DNA of 64,000 bases from Ekhidna lutea (GTDB lineage Bacteria > Bacteroidota > Bacteroidia > Cytophagales > Cyclobacteriaceae): the NCBI RefSeq assembly GCF_900188325.1, contig NZ_FZPD01000001.1, forward strand, positions 496,001 through 560,000, read 5' to 3'. The notes beneath the pieces were generated by a model. That model was given only the letters and a program-made list of their open reading frames with translations. It had not been told where the DNA came from and ran no database searches. The translations under genes and the position numbers were made by a program. Positions 26,072 through 34,674 of this stretch are shown piece by piece; position 1 is the first letter of the stretch; each line of letters starts with the position of its first letter.

Positions 26072-26102
26072 TTTGCATATTGGGTTGAAATCCCGATATT
26101 TG
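26072..26102 (+). promoter_or_regulatory. rpmB promoter
   Basis: TTTG (26072-26075) is followed after 19 bases by GATATTTG (26095-26102), one mismatch from the Bacteroidota consensus TTTG-N19-TAnnTTTG. The following CACTCC is shared with the rpmG promoter. The -33 element overlaps the stop region of the DUF5522 gene. Confidence 0.6.
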
Positions 26103-26131
26103 CACTCCATTTTTGAAAACGGACTAGAAAG

Positions 26132-26371
26132 ATGTCAAAAGTTTGCGATATAACCGGTAAGAGACCACAAGTAGGAAACAACGTTTCTCACGCTAATAAT
26201 AAAACAAAGAGAAGATTCAATCCGAATCTTCAAAAGAAGCGTTTCTACATTCCTGAAGAGGATAAGTGGATTACGTTGAAGGTTTCTACTTCAGCGATTA
26301 GAACGATCAACAAAAACGGCATCACTTCTGTGCTGAAAAAAGCACGTGCCAATGGCATGGTGATCAAGTAA
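26132..26371 (+). CDS. rpmB: 50S ribosomal protein L28
   Basis: L28 binds 23S rRNA in the large subunit near the E site. The 79-residue protein begins [29 protein letters not shown], typical for L28, and keeps the [15 protein letters not shown] and [16 protein letters not shown] blocks. Only Cys5 remains of the Cys motif found in some L28 proteins, as is usual in this phylum. In most Bacteroidota the gene is next to rpmG, DUF4295 and ftsY; here 3.3 kb with two peptidase genes lies between. A terminator follows directly. Confidence 0.97.
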   Translation: MSKVCDITGKRPQVGNNVSHANNKTKRRFNPNLQKKRFYIPEEDKWITLKVSTSAIRTINKNGITSVLKKARANGMVIK

Positions 26372-26393
26372 ATTGATTTAGAAAAGAATTTTT

Positions 26394-26427
26394 AATCCCG
26401 ACGATTAATCGCCGGGATTTTTTTTGC
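26394..26427 (+). terminator. Rho-independent terminator after rpmB
   Basis: AATCCCGaCG and CGcCGGGATT form the stem around ATTAAT, followed by T8. It ends the L28 transcript before the peptidase genes. Confidence 0.9.
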
Positions 26428-26521
26428 CTTTTATCCAGCTATCCAACCAGTGTTGGATTGAAGTTGCACTTGTCGATCGCTTGCTTGCTATATTTAACCT
26501 TCCAAAAAAATCACAAGCAAG

Positions 26522-27967
26522 ATGAAGAAGTTTTTTACCCTGATTTTAGCAGCATTTACATTCGCCACCTACGGTCAAAACGAACCAGATGACTTTTTGT
26601 CAAGTGAATTTCACCAGGAGAGAAGATCTCTTGTAAGAGAAAAAATGCCTGATAATTCAGTTGCAGTATTTTTCGCCAATCCGGTAAGAAACCGAGCCAA
26701 CGATGTGGACTACATCTACCATCAGGACCCGAACTTTTATTACCTCACAGGGTACAAGGAGCCTCATGCTGTTTTAATGATTTTTAAAAGTGAGCAAGAA
26801 GGCCCTGAAGGAAATTACGATGAAATCATTTTTATTCAGCCTAGAAATGCAATGGCCGAGATGTGGACCGGCCGAAGAATGGGAATCGGTGGAGTGAAAG
26901 AAAAACTCGCATTCAACGAAGTTTTCAATAACACTGAGTTTGAAGACTACAATATTGATTTTTCAAAATTTGATAAGGTGCTTTTTTATGACTTCTTCAA
27001 TGATGTAAGAGACACAAATGCCGAAGGAGATCTTTACGACCTGATTGTTTCATTTAAGCAAAAAGCAGGTTACCCAACAGAAGGAGACTTAACCATCGAA
27101 TCAACGGCGAATAACCTGGATATGGAAACCCTCGACCAGATCATGAAGGATTTGAGAGGGATAAAAACGGAAGATGAGTTGGATCTTTTGAGAAAGGCCG
27201 TAGATATCTCGTGTATTGCTCAGGTAGAAGTGATGAAAGCGATGCGTCCGGGAATGAGTGAATTTGAAGTGCAGGGGATGCATGAGTTTATTTTTAAGAA
27301 ATATCAGGCTGAGTATGAAGGATACCCATCAATAGTAGGTGCCGGCCACAACGGATGCATCCTACACTACATTGAAAATTATAAGCCTTCTATAGATAGC
27401 GACGAAATGATCCTGATGGATTTGGGAGCTGAGTATCATGGATATACTGCAGATGTTACCAGAACCATACCTGTAGACGGCAAGTTCTCACCGGAAGAAA
27501 AGGCCATTTATGACTTGGTCTATAAGGCTCAGGAGGCGGCAATACAAGCGTGTAAGCCTGGCGTGAACATAGCCAGAGATTTGGATGCCGGCATTGCAAG
27601 ACGAATCATCAATGAGGGATTGGTTGAATTGGGAATCATCGACAGTGTTGATCAGCGTCACCTATATTATCCGCATGGACTGGGCCACCATATAGGCCTG
27701 GATGTGCATGATAAAGGCAACTATGAGTACCTGGAACCCAATATGGCCATTACCATTGAGCCGGGTATTTATATTCCCGAAGGAGCGAAATGTGATGAAA
27801 AATGGTGGGGGATTGCCGTGCGAATAGAGGATGATGTATTGATAACAGAAGATGGATTCGAACTGCTATCAGATATTGCTCCTCGCACAAGCGAAGAAAT
27901 TGAAAAAATGATGCAGGAGACCAGTCCATTAGGGTCATTCGTTCTGCCCGAATTAGGTAAGGATTAA
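26522..27967 (+). CDS. Exported Xaa-Pro aminopeptidase (M24B)
   Basis: The enzyme removes an N-terminal residue that precedes proline. The 481-residue protein has a signal peptide (MKKFFTLILAAFTFATYGQ), the creatinase-like N-terminal domain (about 30-175) and the pita-bread catalytic domain. Metal ligands are visible: Asp in LMDLGAEYHGYTADVTRT (two Asp), His in HGLGHHIGLDVHD, and two Glu in TIEPGIYIP and VRIEDDVLIT. Family knowledge: these use two Mn or Zn ions. Exported forms are typical of Bacteroidota, which take up peptides. The next gene is an M1 peptidase in the same direction, 27 bases away, so both probably share a transcript. Confidence 0.93.
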   Translation: MKKFFTLILAAFTFATYGQNEPDDFLSSEFHQERRSLVREKMPDNSVAVFFANPVRNRANDVDYIYHQDPNFYYLTGYKEPHAVLMIFKSEQEGPEGNYDEIIFIQPRNAMAEMWTGRRMGIGGVKEKLAFNEVFNNTEFEDYNIDFSKFDKVLFYDFFNDVRDTNAEGDLYDLIVSFKQKAGYPTEGDLTIESTANNLDMETLDQIMKDLRGIKTEDELDLLRKAVDISCIAQVEVMKAMRPGMSEFEVQGMHEFIFKKYQAEYEGYPSIVGAGHNGCILHYIENYKPSIDSDEMILMDLGAEYHGYTADVTRTIPVDGKFSPEEKAIYDLVYKAQEAAIQACKPGVNIARDLDAGIARRIINEGLVELGIIDSVDQRHLYYPHGLGHHIGLDVHDKGNYEYLEPNMAITIEPGIYIPEGAKCDEKWWGIAVRIEDDVLITEDGFELLSDIAPRTSEEIEKMMQETSPLGSFVLPELGKD

Positions 27968-27994
27968 AAGGTTTTTGATCGCTAAATTGTCAAT

Positions 27995-29635
27995 ATGAAA
28001 AAATCACTCAGCATTTTGATCATATTAGTCTGTATTCAGGCAAGTGCTCAAACAGGACTTTTTGACAAGCAAGAATCTTATACAAGACAAGATTCATTGA
28101 GGGGATCGATTACGCCTGAGCGTGTTTGGTGGGATCTGAAATATTACGATTTATTTGTTGCTGTGGATCCTGAGAAGAAGTTTATTTCGGGCACCAATAA
28201 AGTAACTTATGCAGTGTTGGAAGAAGCTGATTTAATGCAAATTGATCTGCAAGAGCCAATGCAAATAACCAAAGTGACTCAGGGTGAAAAGGAGCTTGAG
28301 ATTACACATGAAGGAAATGCTCACTTCATTAAGCTACCTGTTCAAACAAAGGGCACCACTGGTAGTGTGACCATTCACTTTGAAGGTAATCCTAGAGAAG
28401 CGATTCGTGCGCCATGGGATGGGGGCTACTCTTGGAAGAAAGATGAGAATGGCAATCATTTTATTGCAACATCAAATCAAGGGATAGGTGCAAGTCTGTG
28501 GTGGCCATGCAAGGATCATATGTATGATGAACCTGACAATGGAATGACCTTAAGCATTCAAGCTCCGGAAGAACTTACTGCGGTGGGAAACGGACGCCTT
28601 GAAAAAATCAAGAAGAATAAGGACGGCACCCGTACTTTTATTTGGAAAGTGGTGAACCCAATCAACAACTACGGAGTGAATGTAAACATTGGTGATTACG
28701 TAAATATTTCTTCAAAATATAAAGGAGAGAAAGGCAATCTGGATGTTGACTTTTGGGTGTTGAGCTACAATAAGGAGAAAGCGAAAGATCACTTTGAGGA
28801 CGCATACAGAACACTTGAAGCTTTTGAGCATTGGTTTGGGCCTTACCCGTTTTATGAGGATAGCTATAAGTTAGTGGAGGTTCCATATCTGGGCATGGAG
28901 CATCAAAGTTCGGTAACCTATGGTAACCAATACCTAAAAGGATATCTGGGACAAGATATTAGTGGTACTGGCTGGGGCCTAAAATGGGACTACATTATTA
29001 TTCACGAAACGGGCCATGAGTGGTTTGCAAATAATATCACCTATAAAGATATGGCCGACATGTGGGTGCATGAAGGTTTTACTACCTATTCAGAAAGCTT
29101 ATTTGTGGAGTATTTCTATGGCAAGGAAGCTGCATCCGAATATACCCGTGGATTGAGACTGGGAATAAACAATCGGGAGACGATTATTGGAGATTATGAT
29201 GTGAACAGTGAAGGATCCAAGGATATGTATCCGAAAGGAAACAATCTGCTTCACACTGTGAGACAGTTAGTCAATGACGATGAAAAATGGCGTTCTGTTT
29301 TAAGGGGATTGAACAAAGACTTTTATCATCAGATGGTTTCCTCTCAAGAGGTTGAATCATATATCTCTGAAAAATCTGGTGTAGACCTTTCGGATGTATT
29401 TGACCAATATTTGAGAGATGCGCGTGTGCCGGTATTGGAATATGCAATAAGAGAAAACCAAATGATCTACCGATGGACAAATTGTATTGAATCATTTGAT
29501 ATGCCTGTCAAGGTTTTAATCGGTGAAGAAGAGGTGTGGCTTAAACCTACCACGAGTCATCAGGTCATGGAGGTTGAGAGTAAGGAGTTAGATGTAGACA
29601 ATAATTTTTACATCTATGCGAATCGGATTATGTAG
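27995..29635 (+). CDS. Exported M1-family metallopeptidase
   Basis: This is an aminopeptidase N-type gluzincin, 546 residues, with a signal peptide (MKKSLSILIILVCIQASAQ). The N-terminal beta-domain (about 35-230) precedes the catalytic domain with the zinc motif HETGHEW (near 337-341) and the third ligand in WVHEGFTTYSES about 18 residues on. The GxMEN exopeptidase motif reads GMEHQ, with Asn replaced by His; this variant appears in this subfamily (from memory). The long C-terminal helical domain of E. coli PepN is missing, as usual for short exported members. It follows pepP-like peptidase and probably works on the same peptides. Confidence 0.92.
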   Translation: MKKSLSILIILVCIQASAQTGLFDKQESYTRQDSLRGSITPERVWWDLKYYDLFVAVDPEKKFISGTNKVTYAVLEEADLMQIDLQEPMQITKVTQGEKELEITHEGNAHFIKLPVQTKGTTGSVTIHFEGNPREAIRAPWDGGYSWKKDENGNHFIATSNQGIGASLWWPCKDHMYDEPDNGMTLSIQAPEELTAVGNGRLEKIKKNKDGTRTFIWKVVNPINNYGVNVNIGDYVNISSKYKGEKGNLDVDFWVLSYNKEKAKDHFEDAYRTLEAFEHWFGPYPFYEDSYKLVEVPYLGMEHQSSVTYGNQYLKGYLGQDISGTGWGLKWDYIIIHETGHEWFANNITYKDMADMWVHEGFTTYSESLFVEYFYGKEAASEYTRGLRLGINNRETIIGDYDVNSEGSKDMYPKGNNLLHTVRQLVNDDEKWRSVLRGLNKDFYHQMVSSQEVESYISEKSGVDLSDVFDQYLRDARVPVLEYAIRENQMIYRWTNCIESFDMPVKVLIGEEEVWLKPTTSHQVMEVESKELDVDNNFYIYANRIM

Positions 29636-29669
29636 GGTTCAGGAGTCAAAATATTAATTTCGATTAATG

Positions 29670-29701
29670 TTTCTTTAGAAGCTTGAAATTTTCTACATTT
29701 G
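29670..29701 (+). promoter_or_regulatory. rpmG-DUF4295 promoter
   Basis: TTTCTTTA (29670-29677) lies 17 bases before the -7 element TACATTTG (29694-29701), and CACTCCTTTTT follows, as at rpmB. Transcription would start about 50 bases before the L33 ATG. Confidence 0.6.
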
Positions 29702-29760
29702 CACTCCTTTTTAAAAGCTGTAGCATTTGCGAAGGCATTTTTTGGAAAAGACAAAATAAA

Positions 29761-29943
29761 ATGGCGAAGAAAGGAAATAGAGTCCAGGTAATTCTTGAGT
29801 GCACAGAGCACAAAAACAGTGGTCTTGCTGGTACAAGCCGGTACATCACTACCAAGAACAGAAAAAATACTCCTGATCGAATTGAGTTGAAGAAATACAA
29901 CTCGATCATGAGAAAGTATACCGTACACAAAGAAATTAAGTAA
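29761..29943 (+). CDS. rpmG: 50S ribosomal protein L33
   Basis: L33 is a small zinc-ribbon protein of the large subunit near the E-site tRNA. The 60-residue protein starts at the ATG at 29761 ([21 protein letters not shown]); the frame is open further upstream, but that extension is not conserved. It keeps only one of the zinc-binding Cys residues (Cys14), so it is a zinc-free (C-minus) type. It is 2 bases from the DUF4295 gene. The C-terminal [20 protein letters not shown] is the family core. Confidence 0.95.
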   Translation: MAKKGNRVQVILECTEHKNSGLAGTSRYITTKNRKNTPDRIELKKYNSIMRKYTVHKEIK

Positions 29944-29945
29944 CC

Positions 29946-30095
29946 ATGGCAAAGAAAGTAGTAGCAACCCTTAAGCAACCAGGTGGAGCGAAATACGCTA
30001 AGGTGATCAAAGCGATCAAAGGCGACAATGGATCTTATACATACCGGGAAGAGATGGTTCTCGAAGGTGATGTGAAGGATACATTGGCGAAGTAA
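29946..30095 (+). CDS. DUF4295 protein, probable ribosomal protein bL38
   Basis: This 49-residue basic protein (MAKKVVATLKQPGGAKYAKV, then a Lys-rich strand) is the phylum-specific DUF4295 family that follows rpmG. A cryo-EM study of the Flavobacterium johnsoniae ribosome described a new large-subunit protein, bL38; I believe DUF4295 is that protein, but I cannot check the identity here. Gene position next to L33 and FtsY fits a ribosome part. The gene is below common ORF length cut-offs. It starts 2 bases after the L33 stop. Confidence 0.85.
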   Translation: MAKKVVATLKQPGGAKYAKVIKAIKGDNGSYTYREEMVLEGDVKDTLAK

Positions 30096-30120
30096 GAAAT
30101 TAAATCCTAAAAGAAAGGAA

Positions 30121-30158
30121 AGGCCGCTCCGACGCACACGTCAGAGTGGCTTTTTTTA
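30121..30158 (+). terminator. Rho-independent terminator after DUF4295
   Basis: GCCGCTCCGACG and CGTCAGAGTGGC form the stem with one or two mismatches, followed by T7. It separates the ribosomal genes from ftsY. Confidence 0.85.
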
Positions 30159-30191
30159 TATTCACCACTTACATCTTATCCAGTAAATCCT

Positions 30192-31145
30192 ATGGGTCTA
30201 AAAAGCTTTTTCTCTAAAGACAAAAAAGAGTCTCTTGATAAAGGACTGGAAAAGTCAAAACAGAACTTTTTCACTAAGCTCAATAAAGCAGTAGTTGGAA
30301 AATCTACTGTCGACGCTGATGTGCTGGATGAATTGGAAGAAGTGCTGATCACCTCCGACGTGGGTGTTGAAACCACTGTGAAGATCATCGATCGAATTGA
30401 GGAACGAGTGGCCAAGGACAAGTATTTGAATACTTCGGAATTGAATCAAATACTTCGGGAAGAAATAGCAGGACTCCTTTCAGAAAACAACACCAAAGAC
30501 TTAGTGGATTTTGACATCCCCAAGGTAGATGGCCCATATGTTATTCTGGTAGTTGGAGTAAATGGTGTGGGTAAGACCACAACCATCGGCAAGTTGGCTG
30601 CACAGTTCAAAGCATTAGGGAAGAATGTTATTTTAGGAGCTGCAGATACGTTTAGAGCTGCTGCGGTGGAGCAATTGATTATGTGGGGTGAGCGAGTAGA
30701 TGTGCCTGTCGTTTCTAAGGGAATGAACACCGATCCTGCGGCGGTTGCTTTTGAAGCTGCAAAACGTGGCAAAGAAGAAAATGCCGATGTTGTTATCATT
30801 GATACTGCAGGGAGACTTCATACCAAGGTGAACCTGATGAATGAGTTATCGAAGATCAAAAACGTGGTTCAAAAATTTATTCCTGAAGCTCCTCATGATG
30901 TAATGCTGGTGCTCGATGGAAGCACTGGTCAAAATGCGTTTATCCAGGCCAAAGAATTTACCAAAGCGACAGAAGTTACTTCACTTGCTGTAACCAAATT
31001 AGATGGAACAGCCAAGGGTGGAGTTGTGATTGGTATTTCGGATCAATTTAAAATCCCTGTGAAATACATTGGTGTAGGTGAAAAAGTGAAAGACCTGCAG
31101 GTCTTTAATAAGACGGAGTTTGTAGACTCTTTCTTCAAGAATTAG
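30192..31145 (+). CDS. ftsY: Signal recognition particle receptor FtsY
   Basis: FtsY is the membrane-associated GTPase that receives ribosome-bound SRP for co-translational insertion. The 317-residue protein has an N domain (about 20-100), the P-loop GVNGVGKTTTIGKLA, then the DTFRAAAVEQL motif, the switch DTAGRLHTKVNLM and the guanine motif TKLDGTAKGG. The long acidic A domain of E. coli FtsY is missing, as usual in Bacteroidota. It converges on the GAF kinase gene, with 6 bases between stops and no clear terminator. Its position after rpmG and DUF4295 is conserved in the phylum. Confidence 0.97.
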   Translation: MGLKSFFSKDKKESLDKGLEKSKQNFFTKLNKAVVGKSTVDADVLDELEEVLITSDVGVETTVKIIDRIEERVAKDKYLNTSELNQILREEIAGLLSENNTKDLVDFDIPKVDGPYVILVVGVNGVGKTTTIGKLAAQFKALGKNVILGAADTFRAAAVEQLIMWGERVDVPVVSKGMNTDPAAVAFEAAKRGKEENADVVIIDTAGRLHTKVNLMNELSKIKNVVQKFIPEAPHDVMLVLDGSTGQNAFIQAKEFTKATEVTSLAVTKLDGTAKGGVVIGISDQFKIPVKYIGVGEKVKDLQVFNKTEFVDSFFKN

Positions 31146-31151
31146 CAAAGC

Positions 31152-32339
31152 TTACTTCCCAATAGTGAAAGTAAAAGTCGCTCCTTTTTCAGGAGACGAA
31201 TCTACCGATATGGAACCCGCCATATTTTCAACCAGCCTTTTCACGGTAGCCAGACCTATTCCGTGACCTTTATCTTTTTTACCCGCCATTCTATATAAGT
31301 CGAAGATCTTTTTGGATTCCGTTGGATCAATCCCCGGCCCATTGTCACTTACACTAAACTTATAGCTGGTTTCATTTTCAATGAAAGCAATCTTGATTTC
31401 CGTTCGATCTTTATCATTGTGCTTGTGCGCATTGGTTATTAAGTTGATAAATATTTGTCGAAGTGCGGTTCTATTGGTGAAGATCAGCTTACCCTCTGGA
31501 AATGAATAGGAAATATTTTCAGAGTCACCGATCAATTCAAATACAGCCGGAACAAACTTATCGAGGAAGATGATTTCTCGTTTATTTTGCAGCAAGTATG
31601 AATTCTTGCTTACCTCGAGTATGTCATTGATCATATCAGAGAGGCTTTGCGATGATCGATTTATTAAATTGAGTAGGTCAATTACACCCTCATTCAGCTC
31701 ATCACCATACTTTACCTGAATAAGATTTGAGGCAGAAGAAATGTTATTCAGTGGTGACTTAATGTCGTGAGCTGCGATGCTGGCAAATTTTTCAAGTTCA
31801 TTATTTCTGGTTTTTAACTCCTGAGTATGGAGGTCTAATTGTTGTCTGGTGCGATTTAGAATAAACAAATCAATGATGATGGAAGAGAGCGTTTTCAGTG
31901 AATCGAGCTGATTCTTGGTGAGCATTTTTGGCACCATGTCAATGACGCAAATAGACCCTACAGGATGACCTTCCGGCGTAGTAAGGGCAATTCCTGCATA
32001 AAACTTAGCATGTGGGTCCCCTGCCACAAATGGATTATCGGCAAAGCGATCGTCTTTTCGCATGTCTGGCACTACCAGGATCTGGTCTGGCTGATTTATT
32101 GTATGGGAGCAAAAACCGATCTCTCTCGAGACTTCTTTGACATCTATTCCATAATTGGATTTATACCACTGCCGTTTGGAATCAACCAGCGTAATTTGAG
32201 AAATAGGTGTCTCACATATTTCTGATGCCAGTTTAGTGATGTCATCATATTGTTTTTCGGGAAGTGTGTCAAGAATGGATAGCTCCTTCAGGGCCTCCAA
32301 TCTTTCCTGCTCATTAGCAGGCGTTTCTGGTTTTGACAT
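31152..32339 (-). CDS. GAF-domain sensor histidine kinase
   Basis: The 395-residue cytosolic kinase has an N-terminal GAF domain (about 20-165; it opens NEQERLEALKELSILDTLPE, typical for this group), a HisKA domain with the phosphoacceptor His in FASIAAHDIKSPLNN (near 192), and a HATPase domain with NAHKHND, NGPGIDP and GHGIGLATVKR boxes. No membrane segment is seen. The GAF domain may sense a small ligand or redox state; the residues that would bind it are not clear. No response regulator is adjacent, so its partner is elsewhere. Confidence 0.9.
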   Translation of the reverse strand: MSKPETPANEQERLEALKELSILDTLPEKQYDDITKLASEICETPISQITLVDSKRQWYKSNYGIDVKEVSREIGFCSHTINQPDQILVVPDMRKDDRFADNPFVAGDPHAKFYAGIALTTPEGHPVGSICVIDMVPKMLTKNQLDSLKTLSSIIIDLFILNRTRQQLDLHTQELKTRNNELEKFASIAAHDIKSPLNNISSASNLIQVKYGDELNEGVIDLLNLINRSSQSLSDMINDILEVSKNSYLLQNKREIIFLDKFVPAVFELIGDSENISYSFPEGKLIFTNRTALRQIFINLITNAHKHNDKDRTEIKIAFIENETSYKFSVSDNGPGIDPTESKKIFDLYRMAGKKDKGHGIGLATVKRLVENMAGSISVDSSPEKGATFTFTIGK

Positions 32340-32406
32340 ATGCTGTTTGGTTATAGCTTAAACAACCTACGTAAAAACTTGTTAGAAAAATTTTCTTGGA
32401 AGCGAA

Positions 32407-33042
32407 TTAATCTACAACAGGTGAGCCGCCAACGATATTCTTATCTTCGACTTTTTTCAGTGACTCAGGGGTCATCTTAAAATAGAACTTGGCAAAATCT
32501 CTGGAAACCTTCACTTCAGTACAAAGTCCATTGCGGTACGAGTAAAGGTTCATGCCGTCAGGTGATTCTAATTCATATTGATGGTTGCCAACTTCATTGA
32601 AGGTCAGGTAATCGCCAAACTGGGGGGAATATACTTTCTGGCCATCTTTTGGTTCCTGAAAATAAATGGTTGCTACTGAATATTTGATGGGCCCTTTAAA
32701 TGTTGACCTGCTTCCATTCAGGTCCAACGTATATTTTTCACCATCAAACCATATGGTTGATTCTTTTTGTGTAGATCCATTTAACTCGTTGTGGGTGTAT
32801 TCTTTGATCAGCTTTCCATGTTTATATTCACTGGATGATTCATAGTCCACCGTAAAAGAAAAGAGAATCCTAAAAGTTACTTCACTTTTAATTTCGTACT
32901 TGACCGCATTTTCTTTCTGAATCCGCTCTACCGTCATATTCCCAAGGTTTTTGCTGCCCTTTATCACGTCATAATGAAGTGTTTGTCCAAGAGCTGCCTG
33001 GCAGACAATCGATAAGTATACTATGGTAAAGATTCTTTTCAC
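32407..33042 (-). CDS. Exported DUF6134-like protein
   Basis: The 211-residue protein has a signal peptide (MKRIFTIVYLSIVCQAALGQ) and a beta-rich mature part with LHYDVIKGSKNLGNMTVERI near the start. The fold looks like a one-domain beta-barrel or sandwich, and resembles the DUF6134 family (from memory, moderate). It has no catalytic motif. It lies upstream of and in the same direction as the GAF kinase gene, about 70 bases away. Function unknown. Confidence 0.65.
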   Translation of the reverse strand: MKRIFTIVYLSIVCQAALGQTLHYDVIKGSKNLGNMTVERIQKENAVKYEIKSEVTFRILFSFTVDYESSSEYKHGKLIKEYTHNELNGSTQKESTIWFDGEKYTLDLNGSRSTFKGPIKYSVATIYFQEPKDGQKVYSPQFGDYLTFNEVGNHQYELESPDGMNLYSYRNGLCTEVKVSRDFAKFYFKMTPESLKKVEDKNIVGGSPVVD

Positions 33043-33121
33043 AGAGTAGAAATCATTAGTTTAATGACACAAATGGTTTCAAATTGTTTCCGCATTAAGA
33101 TAGATTAAAAACACCCAACTC

Positions 33122-34327
33122 ATGCGATTTAAAAAAGTTAGTTTCAAAAATACAGACGGACAAGAACTTTCCGGACGCCTGGACTTCCCATTAATCGGAA
33201 AACCAAAGGCTTTTGTGCTTTTTGCACACTGTTTCACCTGCTCAAAAAATTTGAAATCGGTAGACCACATTAGTCAGGCATTTACCCAGCAAGGGATGGC
33301 GATTCTTCGCTTTGATTTTACCGGACTGGGGCAGAGTAAGGGTGATTTTGCAGACACAAATTTTTCCTCCAACCTCTCTGACTTGAAAGATGCTTATACT
33401 TTCCTTGAGAAAAACTTTGAAGCACCTCAAATCATGGTCGGTCATTCATTGGGAGGAGCAGCAGTCTTGCATGTTTCGGGTGAACTCGAGCATGTGAAGG
33501 CAGTGGCAACTATTGGAGCTCCGTCTACCCCGGATCATGTGGCGCATCTGCTCGATAGTGGTAGAGAAGAACTGGAAAAAAATGGAGAGGCTGAAGTGAA
33601 TATTGGAGGACGAACGTTTAAAATGAAGAAACAATTTCTGGATGACATTCAAAATAAGAAAGATGAAGGAGTCATTAAGAATTTAGGAAAATCACTTCTT
33701 ATCCTACACTCGCCTCAAGATAATATTGTGGGGATCAATAACGCCCAGGAAATCTATCTGGAGGCCATGCACCCAAAAAGCTTTATCACATTGGATGGTG
33801 CTGATCACCTCATGATGAAGGAAGCGGATGCTAAGTATGCTGGATCTATGATTGCCAGTTGGGCAAGCCGATACATCGATGTGAAAGTACAAGAAGAAGC
33901 ACCTGAAGGGGAAGTTTGGACAAGAGTAGGCGAGAAAGGTTTTACAACAGAGGTAATTGCTGGTCGGCACCAGATGATTGCTGATGAGCCACCAAGTGTC
34001 GGTGGTGCGGATGAAGGGCCTACGCCTTACGGCTATTTATTGTCGGGTCTGGGAGCTTGTACAGCAATGACGTTACGGATGTATGCGGACCATAAGAAAA
34101 TAGATCTCCAGGAAGTAGAAGTGAAGCTGACTCATGATAAAATTCATCAGCAGGATGGTGAAAATAGCGAAAGCTCGAAAGGGAAGATTGATCAGATCAA
34201 GCGGAAGATAAAATTGACGGGTGATTTAACTGATGAGCAGCGTAAGAGGCTAATTGAAATAGCGGACAAGTGTCCTGTGCATAAGACATTAGAAGGGAAA
34301 CCTGAGATTTTGACGGAGGAGGCTTAA
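33122..34327 (+). CDS. Alpha/beta hydrolase-OsmC fusion protein
   Basis: The 401-residue protein joins two domains. The N-terminal alpha/beta hydrolase (about 1-255) has the nucleophile elbow GHSLGGAAV with Ser, and a late catalytic His in TLDGADHLM. The C-terminal OsmC-like domain (about 265-401) has two conserved Cys residues, in LGACTAMTL and CPVHKTLEG, which in OsmC/Ohr reduce organic hydroperoxides. Such fusions are known. It may hydrolyse a thioester or ester and then reduce a peroxide, but its substrate is not known. It converges on the acidic small gene at 34331, with 3 bases between stops. Confidence 0.93.
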   Translation: MRFKKVSFKNTDGQELSGRLDFPLIGKPKAFVLFAHCFTCSKNLKSVDHISQAFTQQGMAILRFDFTGLGQSKGDFADTNFSSNLSDLKDAYTFLEKNFEAPQIMVGHSLGGAAVLHVSGELEHVKAVATIGAPSTPDHVAHLLDSGREELEKNGEAEVNIGGRTFKMKKQFLDDIQNKKDEGVIKNLGKSLLILHSPQDNIVGINNAQEIYLEAMHPKSFITLDGADHLMMKEADAKYAGSMIASWASRYIDVKVQEEAPEGEVWTRVGEKGFTTEVIAGRHQMIADEPPSVGGADEGPTPYGYLLSGLGACTAMTLRMYADHKKIDLQEVEVKLTHDKIHQQDGENSESSKGKIDQIKRKIKLTGDLTDEQRKRLIEIADKCPVHKTLEGKPEILTEEA

Positions 34328-34330
34328 CGT

Positions 34331-34633
34331 CTACAAGTCATCATCATCTTCGTATTTATCCTCAAAATCCTCTCTAACCTCATCCCTGAGATTTCCATCA
34401 TCGTCGTAATCATCATCTTCAGCGATGAGTGTACGGGCTTCTTCTGAGGTCATCTTTACCAGGTAATATTTTTCTTCGGTCTCAAAAGGAAGGCCGCTTT
34501 GATATTCACCATCCTTATTCACGAATTTAATGAGGTGCTCTTTGAACCCTTCTGGGTAAGCTAATTTGATCTGCTCCTGAATTTCAATATCTAACGCTTC
34601 AAAAGCTTTGAGGACACGCGGCTTATTGTTCAT
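34331..34633 (-). CDS. Small hypothetical protein with an acidic tail
   Basis: The 100-residue protein has an N-terminal helical part (MNNKPRVLKAFEALDIEIQEQ) and a tail of about 35 residues that is mostly Asp and Glu (DDDYDDDG, then EDKYEDDDD). The acidic tail suggests binding to a basic partner or a calcium or nucleic acid mimic, but that is inference. I do not recognise a named family. It is followed by a gap of 40 bases before the next gene upstream. Confidence 0.7.
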   Translation of the reverse strand: MNNKPRVLKAFEALDIEIQEQIKLAYPEGFKEHLIKFVNKDGEYQSGLPFETEEKYYLVKMTSEEARTLIAEDDDYDDDGNLRDEVREDFEDKYEDDDDL

Positions 34634-34674
34634 GGGACTAATCTAGAAATTTTTTTGAAAAATTTGATGCATCT

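Noticed and set aside
25968-26153. 61-residue Cys-containing frame (MGCWCSQKC) before rpmB
   Set aside because: The overlapping frame from 25931 matches the DUF5522 signature, so this one is a shadow.
29664-30137. 157-residue minus-strand frame opposite rpmG and DUF4295
   Set aside because: It is an antisense shadow of two ribosomal genes, has no family marks and no start context.
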